A DNA stretch of 64,000 bases from Archegozetes longisetosus (taxonomy: Eukaryota > Arthropoda > Arachnida > Sarcoptiformes > Trhypochthoniidae): NCBI GenBank assembly GCA_018873245.2, contig JAEMBT020000006.1:13486387-13550386 (forward strand). The letters run 5' to 3'. Below the pieces are notes generated by a model that worked only from the letters and a program-made list of their open reading frames with translations, had not been told where the DNA came from and searched no databases. Below are positions 63,328 to 64,000 of the stretch, one piece after another. The position numbers were made by a program, and so were the translations under genes. Position 1 is the first letter of the stretch. Each line of letters starts with the position of its first letter.

Positions 63328-64000
63328 TATCCTTGTAAGGACAAGATGACAAAACATTTGATTGTATAAAATTTCATGAAAAAAGCTTTAAAGCATCGAA
63401 GATCAAACCAAATATTAAACTAAAATCCTACTCAATTCTGCAAGAATCTGAGTCTCTATAACCTAAATCAAATTTTACTATTTCAATTCGAAAATAGCTT
63501 ACGATTAGTTTAAGATAAAACATGACTGATTAGAAATGAAAATAGAAACATATGCTGTAACTTAATGCGCTGAATCATTCTATTTAGAATTAAATAAAAT
63601 ATAAAAAGAAATTTCAACAGTTATATCATATTTTTATAGAACATATTTCCAGCAAAATGAGCACATATTAAAATTATGAAATTAATTTCAAATTTTATTC
63701 AATTAACTGTGAAGCATAAGTTCTATGAAAAATAAATTCTCGGCAACAGAAGACGACGGAATTGATGTGTAGGCTTTGTTAATGTACAAAACTAATTAAT
63801 TATGGCTTTATGGGCCAAAAATATGATTTTAAGTCTAAGCACATAATAGCATAATCGAAAGTACTTGACACATAAGGTATTAAGTTCTAGTAAAAAAAAT
63901 CAAATGAACCTTAACTTTTATTGAAATTTGTGCTGAGAAAGACCGTGAGATTGCACCCAATAATAAATGTATTATTGGGTTATTCATTAAATAAGTAGAG

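Noticed and set aside
63733..63771. Short frame MKNKFSATEDDGIDV ending in TAG that looks like a gene tail
   Set aside because: Too short, no upstream exon or family match.
63955..63986. Perfect 12-bp stem AACCCAATAATA ... TATTATTGGGTT
   Set aside because: Short isolated hairpin; possible element end cut by the window edge but nothing supports it.
1..64000. CRISPR arrays, bacterial operons, phage or viral genes
   Set aside because: None seen. Gene structure and repeats are those of an animal nuclear genome.

Overview
This is an AT-rich eukaryotic window, most likely arthropod. Its genes are split into many exons with GT-AG introns, some only about 60-70 bp. One gene has an arthropod-type TATA plus TCAGAT initiator. 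A delta-like glutathione S-transferase, two M13 neprilysin-like peptidases, a late P450 exon and a GPR83-like receptor are present, among many MITEs of the hAT, Tc1/mariner and pogo-like kinds. I cannot name the species or decide between arachnid, insect and crustacean.

Layout. 0.5-2.2 kb (+): a DHRSX-like short-chain dehydrogenase with a good core promoter and one single-base frameshift. 3.0-11.5 kb (-): neprilysin-like gene A, about 16 exons, one apparent single-base deletion. 11.5-19.1 kb: gene-free, with foldback and TIR elements. 19.1-25.8 kb (-): neprilysin-like gene B, intact over 16 exons, with a start codon that appears split by an intron and one GC-AG intron; a tRNA-derived SINE sits in one of its introns. 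29.4-29.9 kb (+): the C-terminal half of a P450, broken. 30.7-32.6 kb (-): remains of a delta-like GST whose middle is replaced by a foldback element, itself interrupted by a hAT MITE. 37.5-55.4 kb (+): a complete four-exon GPR83-like receptor with a 16.1-kb intron full of transposon remnants. 55.4-64 kb: no convincing gene, several MITEs.

How the parts relate. Genes A and B are tandem paralogues with the same intron positions and phases and several identical exon lengths. Both keep HExx[10 protein letters not shown] and the C-terminal CxxW, so both look like type II membrane zinc peptidases that trim extracellular peptides. The dehydrogenase, P450 and GST are redox or detoxification families, and the P450 and GST are convergent neighbours. 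The GPR83-like receptor is expected to sense a peptide.

Small coding indels occur in the dehydrogenase, gene A, P450 and GST, whereas gene B (2,178 coding nt) and the receptor (1,257 nt) read cleanly. Decay and assembly error cannot be separated from sequence alone. I did not find a convincing new multi-gene system. The most notable structures are the nested foldbacks, the tRNA-bearing palindrome and the split start codon.
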